Numbered from the stretch's first letter, positions 44,371-53,895 are shown. The stretch: DNA of 64,000 bases from Brevibacterium sp. RIT 803 (GCF_016892625.1 NZ_JAFEMW010000003.1:434001-498000), one strand, 5' to 3'. The notes: generated by a model from the letters alone, not told the origin. Numbers and translations are program-made.

Positions 44371-46265
44371 CTACTTCCCGCAGACTTATCGCTTCCCTGC
44401 GCACACCATTGGGAATGCTCGCCCTCCTGGCGTGCGCGGCGCTCTTGTTCCTCGTCGTCCTGGGACCTGTGATCTGGGGGACCTCAGCCGCCGCCACCGA
44501 CACCTCCAAAATCGCCACCGGCGCGAGTCCGGAGCATCCGTTCGGCACCGACGGCAGCGGCCGCGATATCCTCCTGCGCACGCTCGTCGCCGCCCGCCTT
44601 TCCGTGACGATGGCGCTGGCAGCCACAGCAGTCGGCGTCAGCGTCGGAATCGTCGTCGGACTGCTGCCATTCATCCTCGGCGGCCGATTCGGTCAGTGGA
44701 TTGTCGCGGGCATCAATATTGGTGTGGCCTTCCCCGGGCTTCTGCTGGCCATCTCCTTTTCGGTGATTCTTGGTCAAAGCGGGCTCGCCGCTACCCTGGC
44801 GATCGCCATTGCCATGGTCCCCTCATATGGTCGGCTCACCCACAACCTTGGAGCCTCGGTGTGGGGCCGTGATTTCATCTCTGCGGCCCATGTTCTCGGT
44901 GTGCCGGTCTGGAAGACGGTGCTGCGTCATGTCCTGCCCAATGTCCGAGACCCGCTCATAGTCAATGCCGCGGTCACCTCGGGCAATGCACTGGTCTCGT
45001 TCGCCGGTCTGTCGTTTCTGGGCCTCGGCATACAGGTGCCTCACTACGACTGGGGGCGGATGCTCAGCGAGGGCATGAGCCGGATCTTCGTGAACCCCGC
45101 GGCAGCTCTGGTTCCGGGAATAGCAATCATTCTTGCGGGACTCACCTTCGTGCTCCTCGGCGAGGTGCTGGGCGCCGCGCTGGGCACCGGAACCCGCGGT
45201 TCGGTCATCGCCAAGTTCCGCCGACGTCAGAAGGCCCGGGAGGCAGTTCTCGAATCTCCCGCCTCCTCCACCCTCTCTCTGTCAGAGGACGCGGTGTACT
45301 CCGTGCGCAATCTGCGAGTCAGCGCATCTGGGCATCATGGAGAACCGAACGACCTCGTCAAAGGTGTGTCCTTTGACATCGGCCGGGGCGAGATCGTTGG
45401 CATCGTCGGCGAATCCGGTTCCGGCAAGAGCCTGACGCTCATGTCGCTGGCAGGGCTCATCGAGTCCCCACTGTATGTGAGTGCCGATTCCGCTCACTTC
45501 GACGGACAGGACCTCACAATCAGGGCCGATGGACACCCCGCACGTTTGGACCGCCATTTCGGTGAGAAGCTGGCCATGGTTTTCCAGGACCCCATGGCGT
45601 CACTCAATCCTGCCCTCCATGTCGGTGGTCAGGTCGCCGAAACTGGTCTCCTGCACTTGGGGCTGAGCCGCGCCCAGGCCCGTGATCGCGCGATCGAGCG
45701 CCTGGAAGATGTCCGCATCCCCGACGCCCGCCGTCGTTACGGGCAGTATCCGCACGAGTTCTCCGGCGGAATGCGTCAGCGCGCAATGATCGCTGCCGGA
45801 CTCATGGGTTCTCCTTCCCTCATCCTTGCCGATGAGCCAACCACTGCTCTCGATGTCACGGTTCAAGCGGAGATTCTCACCCTCCTGCGTCAGATCAATG
45901 CAGATGTGGGGACATCGATCGTCTTTGTCTCCCACGACATCGCCGTCGTCACGTCGCTGTGTACACGTGTTCTCGTGATGTACCGGGGCCATCTGGTGGA
46001 GAACATTTCCGCAGAAGCTCTGCGTGCAGGTCACGCAGAGCACCCTTACACCCGGGCTCTGCTGGCAACGGTTCCCACCATGTCGACACCCCGTGATGTG
46101 CCGCTGCCGTCGATCCCCGATGGCACGGACTTCCTCGCCGAGGCGGATCAGCAGGAACCGTCCGATGCGGAATGTGCCCCCGGCCCGGAGGTCTCGTCGA
46201 CAACCAATTCAGTGTCGGGGACCCCCGCGGCATCTGCACCCATCTTCGAGGAGGAGTCACGATGA
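44367..46265 (+). CDS. peptide ABC transporter permease-ATPase fusion (DppC-DppD)
   Basis: The 632-residue protein joins two subunits that are usually separate. Residues 1-285 are a DppC-type permease (HPFGTDGSGRDILLRTLVAA, SAAHVLGVPVWKTVLRHVLP, FAGLSFLGLGIQVPHYDWG). After a linker, residues 305-590 are a DppD-type ATPase with Walker A GESGSGKS, Q-loop VFQDPMASLNPA, signature FSGGMRQRAMIAAG and Walker B LILADEPTTALD. A short proline-rich tail follows. It would pair with DppB and DppF to import peptides delivered by the binding protein at 52244. The joined frame is continuous with no stop, so it is a real fusion. Confidence 0.9.
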   Translation: MTTSRRLIASLRTPLGMLALLACAALLFLVVLGPVIWGTSAAATDTSKIATGASPEHPFGTDGSGRDILLRTLVAARLSVTMALAATAVGVSVGIVVGLLPFILGGRFGQWIVAGINIGVAFPGLLLAISFSVILGQSGLAATLAIAIAMVPSYGRLTHNLGASVWGRDFISAAHVLGVPVWKTVLRHVLPNVRDPLIVNAAVTSGNALVSFAGLSFLGLGIQVPHYDWGRMLSEGMSRIFVNPAAALVPGIAIILAGLTFVLLGEVLGAALGTGTRGSVIAKFRRRQKAREAVLESPASSTLSLSEDAVYSVRNLRVSASGHHGEPNDLVKGVSFDIGRGEIVGIVGESGSGKSLTLMSLAGLIESPLYVSADSAHFDGQDLTIRADGHPARLDRHFGEKLAMVFQDPMASLNPALHVGGQVAETGLLHLGLSRAQARDRAIERLEDVRIPDARRRYGQYPHEFSGGMRQRAMIAAGLMGSPSLILADEPTTALDVTVQAEILTLLRQINADVGTSIVFVSHDIAVVTSLCTRVLVMYRGHLVENISAEALRAGHAEHPYTRALLATVPTMSTPRDVPLPSIPDGTDFLAEADQQEPSDAECAPGPEVSSTTNSVSGTPAASAPIFEEESR

Positions 46266-47041
46266 CCCGAGCACTGAGTTTCGATTCCGTGAGTATCAGT
46301 TACGGTCGCGGGGTAAACACATTCACAGCCGTCGATTCGGTCAGTCTGCGCCTAGTTCCCGGGGAGATCCTCGGGCTCGTCGGGGAATCAGGATCTGGCA
46401 AATCAACCCTGGCCAGAGCCGCTGTCGGCCTGACTGAACCAGCGGCAGGACACATCCGCCTCGGAGACACTGTGATCTCAAACGCCACGGGAACGGCGGT
46501 GAAGGAACGCAGACGCATTCAGATGGTCTTCCAGGATCCCCAATCCTGCTTCGATCCTCGCCGGACGATTGGCGAGTCCCTCGACGAGGCAATCGTCGCG
46601 GCTCATCGCAGAGAGAACGAACCTCGCCCCTCAACACGGTCGCGTGCCGCCCGTGTGAGCGAACTTCTCGACTCCGTGTCACTACCGGCCGACCGCGCCG
46701 CCAGTATGCCGGCTGAGCTCTCGGGTGGTCAGCGGCAGCGGGTGGCAGTGGCTCGGTCCATCGCAGCCAAACCCGAAGTCATCCTGGCTGACGAGATCAC
46801 CTCGGCTCTCGACGTTTCGGTCCAGGGAACGGTACTCAATCTGCTGCGAGAACTGCAACAGGAGCTCGGGTTCTCACTGCTTTTCATCAGCCACAACTTG
46901 GCGGTCGTTCGGGCAATCTGCGAACGAGTCGCGGTGATGAGAGGGGGACGACTGGTGGAAGTGGGCGAAACCCTCGACATCATGGAGTCTCCGAAGCAGG
47001 AATATACGCGCGAACTCATCGCCGCCGTCCCCTCATTGTGA
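46262..47041 (+). CDS. peptide ABC transporter ATP-binding protein (DppF/OppF type)
   Basis: The 259-residue ATPase has Walker A GESGSGKST, Q-loop VFQDPQSCFDPRRTIGE, signature ELSGGQRQRVAVARS and Walker B VILADEITSALD, where the usual Pro after Asp-Glu is Ile. The ATG at 46262 overlaps the stop of the fusion gene and has GGAGGAG upstream. It is the second ATPase of the peptide importer. The C-terminal cluster-binding loop common in DppF is short or missing. Confidence 0.9.
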   Translation: MTRALSFDSVSISYGRGVNTFTAVDSVSLRLVPGEILGLVGESGSGKSTLARAAVGLTEPAAGHIRLGDTVISNATGTAVKERRRIQMVFQDPQSCFDPRRTIGESLDEAIVAAHRRENEPRPSTRSRAARVSELLDSVSLPADRAASMPAELSGGQRQRVAVARSIAAKPEVILADEITSALDVSVQGTVLNLLRELQQELGFSLLFISHNLAVVRAICERVAVMRGGRLVEVGETLDIMESPKQEYTRELIAAVPSL

Positions 47042-47091
47042 GCGACGTCCTCCCCTCCTCCTAAGCAGCATCGGGAGACAGCACCGCGCCC

Positions 47092-47122
47092 GGTGCCCCA
47101 GGACATTAGGGCCAGGGGCACC
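47092..47122. terminator. hairpin between convergent operons
   Basis: GGTGCCCC (47092-47099) pairs with GGGGCACC (47115-47122) across a 15-base loop. It lies between the DppF stop and the end of the S9 peptidase gene. There is no strong T run. Confidence 0.5.
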
Positions 47123-47142
47123 CAGCGTCCGCGACGGACAGG

Positions 47143-49080
47143 TCAGGCAGAAGGAGTGTGCGTCCTCACCCATTCGATGACTCGCTGGTTGTAGTCTCGG
47201 CGGTGCGTCACAGGTCCGTTGAGAATGAACACATGCGAGCTCTGCGGGTAGACGACGAGCCTGGTCTCAACTCCATTCCCACGGATCCTCGAATACCACA
47301 GCTCCGCTTGGTCGACGGGGCAGCGCTGATCCTCCTGACCGTGGAGAATGAGTGTGGGCATAGCGACCTGGTCCACGTGATGGATGGGCGAGAGATGGTC
47401 GAAGGCCTGCGACCCGAACTCAACCTCGCACAGGTGCGGTCCCATATCGCTGGTGGCTGCGAACATGTCCAGATCGCAGATGAGCCCTCCAGGAACGGCC
47501 GCAGTGAAGCGTTCAGGATGCTTCGATGTCAGCCAACAGGTCATGTAACCGCCGTAGCTGTATCCGGTGACGGCAACCCGATCCGAGTCGACGAGGCCCT
47601 CTTCGATCAAGGAGTCGAGCGGTTCGAGGAAGTCCTTCTCATCGGCCTCGCCCCATGCGCCTCGGGTAGCTTTGAGGAACCGGGAACCGTAGCCATCGGA
47701 GGCCCTTGGATTGAGAGTGAGGATGTTCCAGCCCTCCGCTGCCAGCACCTGATGGTAGATATGTGCGATGTCTGCGACTCCGGTCCAGGCATTGTGCGGG
47801 CCACCATGAATGTCGAGCAGCGTGGGCGCTGGGCCTTCCGTCGACTCGGCACGCAACAGCCATCCGTGGACTTCGAAGCCATCGGAGATGGAGAATCTCA
47901 AACTCCTCGGCCGGATGAAAGCGGCGTCGGGAATGTCCTCGTCCCAGAAATGCGTCAGCTCGCGCACCTCACCCGATTCGACGTCGAGCGCCATGATCTC
48001 ACCCGGTCGATCAGCATCAGACACTCGCATCACGGCAATGGTGCCAACCACATCGAGGCCGCTGATCACCGCGGTCGCAGAAATTGGGTGGTGGAGAACC
48101 TCCGCTCCCCCGCCAGCGCCCCGCGGTGCGTCGAGGTCGATCGACACCAGTATGCTGCGTCCCTCTTCCCGCACGCAGAAATAGAGACGAGCGTCCTCAC
48201 CGAAGACTGGAGCACCCCCGGGGTATCCGGACCCTCCGCCCATCACCCCGAGATCAAGGTCATCGGTGAGCACTGTGATCCTTGAAGTGTCCAGATCAAG
48301 TCGGGTCAGCCTGGGCAATTCGATACCCGGAACCATCTGACCGATCGCAATCACGGCGGTGCTCTCGGGTGTCCACACCAGTGGCCCACTCAGGCCGTTC
48401 GCGGCCCAGGGGAATCGCAGGCTTCTGGTCACAGCATCGGTGTCGACGAGGCCGATCTCCTGCGCCGGCACTCGAGCTGAGGCGGTGGCGCGGGTGCGCA
48501 CGAATGCCAGCATGCGTCCATCCGGTGACCACTTCGGGTCAGTGCTGTTGCCATCGGTGAGGATGTCCGTGCTGTCTCCACCGCCGACTGGAATGAGCCG
48601 GATTCGGCTGCGTGCCGTTCCGATCCATCCCAGACCATCGATCTTATGAGCAGGTTCGCCATCAACCACCAGCGCAGCCCGAGGCTCCGTTGGTTCCTCG
48701 TCGACAAGGCAGGACAGCGCTATCGTGGTCCCGTCCGGAGAGAACACAGGGGTGCCGAGCGCCGCTAGTCCAGTGGTGTGAATGGTGACCTCACCGCCGC
48801 TTACCGGGACCAGGCAGAGATCCGAGCTGCCGGCGTTCGCTCTGAGGAATGCGACCATCGTCCCATCCGGAGACAGTGCGGGCGCGGTGTCATTGTGCCC
48901 GGATGTCAACGACCGGGCAGGTCCCACGCTGGTCAGGGGCAAGACGCGCAGTTCCGATACGCTTGGCCCTTCCACCGGGTGCCGTGCTGCGACGATGAGC
49001 ACGCCATCGCCTCCGAGCAGGATTCGCGCGGACTGCGGATCGGTGATCCGGTTGAGAGTATCGAGGTCGGGGGCTTTCAT
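47143..49080 (-). CDS. S9 family (acylaminoacyl-peptidase/prolyl oligopeptidase type) serine peptidase
   Basis: The 645-residue protein has an N-terminal beta-propeller (residues 1-380, with TolB-like SPDGTMVAFLR, SPDGTTIALSC and SPDGRMLAFVR repeats) and a C-terminal alpha/beta hydrolase domain. The triad is Ser508 in GYSYGGYM, Asp584 in GQEDQRCP and His616 in PQSSHVF. There is no signal peptide, so it cleaves short peptides or removes acylated N-terminal residues in the cytoplasm. Its start overlaps the stop of the racemase-like gene. It fits as the peptidase that opens peptides brought in by the ABC importer. Confidence 0.9.
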   Translation of the reverse strand: MKAPDLDTLNRITDPQSARILLGGDGVLIVAARHPVEGPSVSELRVLPLTSVGPARSLTSGHNDTAPALSPDGTMVAFLRANAGSSDLCLVPVSGGEVTIHTTGLAALGTPVFSPDGTTIALSCLVDEEPTEPRAALVVDGEPAHKIDGLGWIGTARSRIRLIPVGGGDSTDILTDGNSTDPKWSPDGRMLAFVRTRATASARVPAQEIGLVDTDAVTRSLRFPWAANGLSGPLVWTPESTAVIAIGQMVPGIELPRLTRLDLDTSRITVLTDDLDLGVMGGGSGYPGGAPVFGEDARLYFCVREEGRSILVSIDLDAPRGAGGGAEVLHHPISATAVISGLDVVGTIAVMRVSDADRPGEIMALDVESGEVRELTHFWDEDIPDAAFIRPRSLRFSISDGFEVHGWLLRAESTEGPAPTLLDIHGGPHNAWTGVADIAHIYHQVLAAEGWNILTLNPRASDGYGSRFLKATRGAWGEADEKDFLEPLDSLIEEGLVDSDRVAVTGYSYGGYMTCWLTSKHPERFTAAVPGGLICDLDMFAATSDMGPHLCEVEFGSQAFDHLSPIHHVDQVAMPTLILHGQEDQRCPVDQAELWYSRIRGNGVETRLVVYPQSSHVFILNGPVTHRRDYNQRVIEWVRTHTPSA

Positions 49081-50204
49081 GGCAGAGGCACCTCCTGCAG
49101 ACGCGTCCGGTATCTCTCGACCTTCGCCCTATCGACCTCTATACCCATGCCCGGCCCGAGGGGCACATCGACGATACCGTCGTGCATTCTGATCGTAGTG
49201 GTCGTGATGTCTTCGGCGAAGAAGCGGTCCGAGCCGGAGATATCACCCGGCAGAGTGAACCCGTCGAGGGCGGCGAGCGCAGCATTCGCGGCGCGTCCCA
49301 GTCCGGTCTCCAGCATGCCACCGCACCACACTGCGATGCCGTTGGCCACGGCGAGATCGTGGATCTTGCGGGCGGCGAGATATCCGCCTACACGGCCGGG
49401 TTTGATGTTGATGATATCGACAGCACCGAAGGCGATGGCATCCGCTGCAGCTTCCGGGGAGTCAATGGATTCATCGAGGCAGATGGGTGTGCGAAGAGTT
49501 GATCTCAGCAAGGAGTGCTGCCTCAGATCTGCTTCACCCAAGGGCTGCTCGATGAGGAGGAGTCCGTAATCATCGAGTTTGGCCAATGTGGTGGCATCGG
49601 CCAGTGTGTATGCGGCATTAGCATCAACCTGGAAAAGGAGATCATCGCCGAACTCCTTTCGCACAGCCGCCACCGGAGCGATATCGGCGCCCGGCTGAAT
49701 CTTCAGTTTAATCCGTGCATAGCCTTCGTCGACGTATCTGCCGATCACCCGCACGGTTTCAACGGTGGACTCCTGGATGCCGACAGAGACGCCGGACGGA
49801 ACCGTAGTCCGCACAGCTCCGAGATAATCGTGGAACGATCGATCCTGCGATCTCAAAGCGGCGTCGAGGATCGCCATCTCCATCGAGGCCTTCGCCATGG
49901 GCTGACCGATGACATGGGACAACAGGCTCGACACTCGTTCTGGGTTGAGGTCTTCTCTCTCGGCGAGCACCGGTGCCAGCCAACGCATGACCACCTCGGC
50001 GGCGCCGTCAAGGTGCTCTGCGGAATAGAAGGGTCGGTCCAGGGCCACGTTCTCGCCCCACCCTGTGACGGAGCGTCCATCCTCGGTCTCGACCTGCGCT
50101 TCGATGAGGAAGCAACGTTTATGGGTTTGGGTCATAAAGGAGGTGGTGAACGGTGAGACCAAGGGCAGCTCAAGGTCGTGGATACGCAGAGTTCTCAGTT
50201 TCAT
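49077..50204 (-). CDS. enolase-superfamily N-succinylamino acid racemase/OSBS-like enzyme
   Basis: The 375-residue enolase-superfamily enzyme has the full NSAR/OSBS active site: Lys166 and Lys168 in IKLKIQPG, metal ligands Asp194 (QVDANAAY), Glu219 (LIEQPL) and Asp244 (CLDESI), and Lys268 in INIKPGRVGG, with GGMLETGLGRAANAALA. This family makes o-succinylbenzoate in menaquinone synthesis or racemises N-succinylamino acids. With a GNAT gene next to it and peptide hydrolases around, but no men genes, the racemase role fits, as in the Geobacillus pathway that turns D- into L-amino acids. Exclusive OSBS activity cannot be ruled out. Confidence 0.82.
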   Translation of the reverse strand: MKLRTLRIHDLELPLVSPFTTSFMTQTHKRCFLIEAQVETEDGRSVTGWGENVALDRPFYSAEHLDGAAEVVMRWLAPVLAEREDLNPERVSSLLSHVIGQPMAKASMEMAILDAALRSQDRSFHDYLGAVRTTVPSGVSVGIQESTVETVRVIGRYVDEGYARIKLKIQPGADIAPVAAVRKEFGDDLLFQVDANAAYTLADATTLAKLDDYGLLLIEQPLGEADLRQHSLLRSTLRTPICLDESIDSPEAAADAIAFGAVDIINIKPGRVGGYLAARKIHDLAVANGIAVWCGGMLETGLGRAANAALAALDGFTLPGDISGSDRFFAEDITTTTIRMHDGIVDVPLGPGMGIEVDRAKVERYRTRLQEVPLP

Positions 50205-50240
50205 AAGGGTCCTCTCTCAATATTGGTGAGCGGTTGATGG

Positions 50241-51089
50241 TCACGGGCGGCGCAGCACATACTGACCGTGGTGGGGACTGTGGCGGGAGAATCCGACGAC
50301 TCGCCAGTTGTTGCCGAGCAGATCGGTGAAGGCGTCCCGGGTGACCAGGCGCCACGCATGTGCCCGAACCGGGTCTTCCTGCCGCAGTGCCTCGATGTCC
50401 CACGGAACGGCGATACTCACGGCGTGGACTCCGACTGTGGGCGGAACGTAGAGAGACGGTGTCCCTCCCCTGTCCCTGATCGCCGAGGTGATGCCTGCGT
50501 CAGTCTCAAACATCGGCGCGGTGGGATCGCAGGTGAGGTCCCAGAGGATGAGCATTCGGTCCGAGAGTTCTCCGGCGTTGATCGAGTCCGTCATCTGGCC
50601 GTAGAAATTCTGGAGGTATTCGACTGGGATCGCTCCGAGGCGTCCGATATTGAAGTAGGCGTTGCGACACACCAAAGGGTCATAGGTCCAGGTCATCTCC
50701 ACGATTCCCTTCTCCAGACACCACGCTCGCTGCCGCAGCTTGATCGCATGCCCGAACCCACGTCCTGCAGAGCCTGGGAGAAAGCCGACGATGTGGGAGT
50801 GGAACGGAGATCTGGCCGGACCGCAGAAACCCACGGCGGCTCCGACCGCCTCGGCACCGAGGCGGGCCAGGAACACCGGGTTGCCGGCATGCGACATGGC
50901 GGTAAGCGCCGAATGGTCGATGATCGGTGCTCCCGGTGTCTTCCAAATCCGGGAAAAGATCTCCACGACCGTTCGCAGATCCTGAGGATCGCGGACCTCC
51001 TGGATATCGAGGCCAAGCTCCGCGCATCGCGCATCTGCCATGAATTCGGCCTCGAGCACGACGGACCGTGGAGGAGCCAGACGATTCAT
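50241..51089 (-). CDS. GNAT family acyltransferase, probable N-succinyltransferase for amino acids
   Basis: The protein has 282 residues from ATG 51089 with GAAAGGA 7 bases upstream; the frame to 51368 would cover the divergent promoter. The GNAT fold shows in VFLARLGAEAVGAAVGFCGP, then SHIVGFLPGSAGRGFGHAIK and LRQRAWCLEKGIVEMTWTYD, the acyl-CoA-binding region, with RNAYFNIGRLGAIPVEY. This subgroup is found beside N-succinylamino acid racemases and is thought to attach succinyl groups to D-amino acids. It lies 36 bases before the racemase-like gene and is the first gene of that operon. The acyl donor is inferred. Confidence 0.78.
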   Translation of the reverse strand: MNRLAPPRSVVLEAEFMADARCAELGLDIQEVRDPQDLRTVVEIFSRIWKTPGAPIIDHSALTAMSHAGNPVFLARLGAEAVGAAVGFCGPARSPFHSHIVGFLPGSAGRGFGHAIKLRQRAWCLEKGIVEMTWTYDPLVCRNAYFNIGRLGAIPVEYLQNFYGQMTDSINAGELSDRMLILWDLTCDPTAPMFETDAGITSAIRDRGGTPSLYVPPTVGVHAVSIAVPWDIEALRQEDPVRAHAWRLVTRDAFTDLLGNNWRVVGFSRHSPHHGQYVLRRP

Positions 51090-51318
51090 ACTGTGTCCTT
51101 TCACCGTAGGAAACTTTGCTCCCAGCATTTCGTGTGCACGTGGCCGCGCACATCGGCGGATCGGAGCAGGGTTCGTGTCTGCGATTGTCGGGAACGACAA
51201 AACCGCCTCGTCGCCTACTCCAGACGCCGAGGGCCCTGTCGACTTGGACGAAACAGGTATCGCATCTTTGTCCTGAACTCCGAAGCCGACCCCCGGTGCC
51301 TTTGAGGAAGATGAGGAT
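51090..51318. promoter_or_regulatory. divergent promoter region between the GNAT and beta-lactamase-like operons
   Basis: This 229-base region separates two oppositely read operons of the D-peptide cluster. It contains TTGTCG (51185-51190) and CGACAA (51195-51200), a perfect 6-base inverted repeat around GGAA. No clear -35/-10 pair was chosen. Confidence 0.4.
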
Positions 51319-52233
51319 ATGATCCTCGACACAGTGATCGGACGACTCGAAGATGAGCTGGGCATCACTTCTTTTGTCCATGCCCGCGACCTTGATCAGG
51401 TCCACGGCTCGCATGAAGGCTCCGGAGTCGGAGCCAGAGAAGCAGAGCCCGTAGTCACCGCCAGCGTGTTCAAGCTCCCGGTGCTCGTAGAAGCCTGCAT
51501 CCGAATGAGCACTGGCAGCATCCCGGGCGATTATCGGATCAGCCTGAATCCGGACGATTTTCCTGTGCAGGGTGGGACCGGACTGGCGGTCTTCACCGAT
51601 TCGGTGTCCGTGTCCTTCCGAGACCTCTGCCTGTCGATGATGACCGTCTCGGACAATCGCGCCACCGATGTCGTCATGAACATCCTCGGCCGCACCTCCA
51701 TCAATGCACGGATGCGAGAGCTTGGACTGACGTCCACCGTGCTCGAAGGAGACTGCCAATATCTCTTCGACACAGCGGCTGCCGATCTGGCATCCCTGGA
51801 GCCTCCGGTGGCCTACGATGCAGAAGGTGCCAGCGAGGCATGGTCGGAGACTCGAACCCTAGATCCGGATCGAACGAACCGTTCAACTCCAGCCGAGACG
51901 ACGGCGCTGCTCGCCGCGCTGTGGAACGAGGTGGGCATACCCGCTGCCGCCTGCACGGAGGCCAGGCGGATCCTGGGGCTGCAGGTGTGGCCACATCGTC
52001 TGCGACGGGGATTCGGCGACGAGGTGTCCGTGAGCGGAAAGACCGGAACCCTGCCTTTCATCCGCAATGAGTCCGGGGTCGTCGAGTTCCCGGAAGGCGA
52101 CAGATATGCCGTGGCTGTCTTCCTACGCACCCCTTCGTCCCTGTCGATCAATCCCAGATTCGATGACGCCATCGCCGACCTCGCTGCTGCTGCAGTTACT
52201 GATCTTCGCTCGGTTCGAAAACTCACTCAATGA
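51319..52233 (+). CDS. class A beta-lactamase-like serine hydrolase without signal peptide
   Basis: The 304-residue protein has the class A penicillin-recognising motifs in order: Ser49-Val-Phe-Lys52 (SxxK), Ser111-Asp112-Asn113 (SDN) and Lys241-Thr242-Gly243 (KTG). The usual omega-loop glutamate motif (ExxLN) is not evident, and the N-terminus (MILDTVIGRLEDELG) is not a signal peptide, so it should stay in the cytoplasm. A classic resistance enzyme acts outside the membrane, so this is more likely a peptidase or amidase for D-configured substrates. It is the first gene of the operon with the peptide-binding protein, 10 bases before it. Confidence 0.83.
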   Translation: MILDTVIGRLEDELGITSFVHARDLDQVHGSHEGSGVGAREAEPVVTASVFKLPVLVEACIRMSTGSIPGDYRISLNPDDFPVQGGTGLAVFTDSVSVSFRDLCLSMMTVSDNRATDVVMNILGRTSINARMRELGLTSTVLEGDCQYLFDTAAADLASLEPPVAYDAEGASEAWSETRTLDPDRTNRSTPAETTALLAALWNEVGIPAAACTEARRILGLQVWPHRLRRGFGDEVSVSGKTGTLPFIRNESGVVEFPEGDRYAVAVFLRTPSSLSINPRFDDAIADLAAAAVTDLRSVRKLTQ

Positions 52234-52243
52234 AGAGGACATC

Positions 52244-53845
52244 ATGAAGAAACGCTTGCTCGCCGCCGTTGCCGGACTCTGCGCACTCACCCTCACCGCC
52301 TGCGGTGGAGGTGGTGGAAGCGGAGCCTCAAACGGTGAAGGAGACCCCGTCATCGACGGCACTCTCAAGGTTGCCGTCAATGAGGATCCTGGCAATCTGT
52401 TCCGACACGTCAATACCTCGGCGACTCTCAGCTATGTCTATCCCTGGGCCTACGAATCCCCCGTCTACTTCGACGATGATGGCGAGCCCCAGGGGTGGCT
52501 GGCGGAGAGGTGGGAAGAGACTCCGACGTCGCTGAGCTTCACCATTCGCGAGGGAATCACTTGCGAGGACGGGTCACAATTGACGGCCGAGACCGTGGCG
52601 AACAATTACCGGTGGATCCTCGATCCCAAGAACTCATCCAGCTTCAAGGGCCTCGTCGTCCCGGCCGATGCGACTGTAAAAGAGGACGAGGACGCACGGA
52701 CCGTGACCGTCACGACGAAATCTCCCAATTCCTTCCTGCTGCCCCAGATGGGAATCCAACCGATCTACTGTCAAAGTGCCTTGGATGATCCGAAGAGTGT
52801 GGAGACCGCCACGAACGGCACCGGCATGTACTCGCTCAAGCAGGCAGTTCCCGGAGATCACTACACCTTCGAACGTCGAGATGATTACAACTGGGGTCCC
52901 GAAGGTTCTCCGACAGGAAAGACACCCGGCGTGCCCAAAGAAGTCGAGATCAGCATCGTCGACAATCCGAGTACTCGCGCCAACCAGCTCATGTCCGGCG
53001 AACTGAATATCGCCGCGGTGCAGGGTCCCGATGAGGAACGTGTGGCCTCCACCCTCCAACCGTTCTACCAAGACGACCTCATCACGGGCGGATTCGCCTA
53101 CAGTCAAGCCAAGAGTGCGCCGACAGCCGATGAGAACGTGCGCATCGCCCTCACCGAGGCTCTCGACCTCGACGCGCTCATGCAGGTCCAAACGGCAGGC
53201 CAGGGCAAACGCGCCGAACGACTGGCAGTGCTCAAACCGACGATCTGCACCTATGATGCGGCAACCACTAATCTGCCGAAGTCCGATATCGCCGATGCTG
53301 AATCACGACTCGATGCGGCCGGCTGGAAGAAGGGGTCAGACGGCAAGCGCAGCAAGGACGGGAAGCCGCTGACTCTCGATTTCGGATGGTACACGCGTTG
53401 GCCCGAAACCTCGTCGACAGCCGAACTCATGGCCGAGCAATGGTCGAAGATCGGCGTCGGAGTGAAGCACCACGGTACGGATGCAGGCGCCTTCCTCGAG
53501 AAGATCAATTCGCCCGGCGCCGCCGAGGATTTTGATGTGATCTGGTTGGCCTCGAACTACTCGGTGCCCAATGTGCTCGCGACCTTCGTCTCCGGTCAAA
53601 CACCGCCCAAAGGATCCAACTACGCCAGCATCTCCAACCCACAATTCGACAAAGAAGTGAAGGAAGCATCGAAACTCAGTGGCAAGGAGGCCTGCGGCAG
53701 CTGGGAGAAGGCAGAGGCCTCGATGTACCAGTCTGCGGATTATGTTCCCTTTGCCGTGCGACCGGATATCACCTTCGGCCAAGGCGTGAAGAACTCACTG
53801 GGCCAAGGCTGGACTAACGTCAACGGCATCACCTTGGTCGAATGA
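52244..53845 (+). CDS. peptide ABC transporter substrate-binding lipoprotein
   Basis: The protein has 533 residues from ATG 52244. The N-terminus MKKRLLAAVAGLCALTLTAC is a lipoprotein signal ending in the lipobox LTAC with Cys20, followed by a Gly-rich linker, so it is anchored to the outer face of the membrane. The family 5 peptide-binding fold shows in SFTIREGITCEDGSQLTAET, NGTGMYSLKQAVPGDHYTFE and ALDLDALMQVQTAGQGK. It captures peptides for the DppB/DppCD/DppF importer encoded 5-9 kb away in the same cluster. The binding-protein gene sits with the hydrolases rather than with the permeases. Confidence 0.92.
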   Translation: MKKRLLAAVAGLCALTLTACGGGGGSGASNGEGDPVIDGTLKVAVNEDPGNLFRHVNTSATLSYVYPWAYESPVYFDDDGEPQGWLAERWEETPTSLSFTIREGITCEDGSQLTAETVANNYRWILDPKNSSSFKGLVVPADATVKEDEDARTVTVTTKSPNSFLLPQMGIQPIYCQSALDDPKSVETATNGTGMYSLKQAVPGDHYTFERRDDYNWGPEGSPTGKTPGVPKEVEISIVDNPSTRANQLMSGELNIAAVQGPDEERVASTLQPFYQDDLITGGFAYSQAKSAPTADENVRIALTEALDLDALMQVQTAGQGKRAERLAVLKPTICTYDAATTNLPKSDIADAESRLDAAGWKKGSDGKRSKDGKPLTLDFGWYTRWPETSSTAELMAEQWSKIGVGVKHHGTDAGAFLEKINSPGAAEDFDVIWLASNYSVPNVLATFVSGQTPPKGSNYASISNPQFDKEVKEASKLSGKEACGSWEKAEASMYQSADYVPFAVRPDITFGQGVKNSLGQGWTNVNGITLVE

Positions 53846-53895
53846 GACGACGCTCGACACAACAGCAATATGATGGCAATGCAAAGGAGCACCAC

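Noticed and set aside
49077-50204. Menaquinone o-succinylbenzoate synthase (menC)
   Set aside because: No menaquinone genes are near; the GNAT and peptide hydrolase neighbours favour the racemase role. OSBS activity remains possible as a side activity.
51319-52233. Beta-lactam resistance gene
   Set aside because: There is no signal peptide, no clear omega-loop glutamate, and the context is peptide catabolism rather than resistance.
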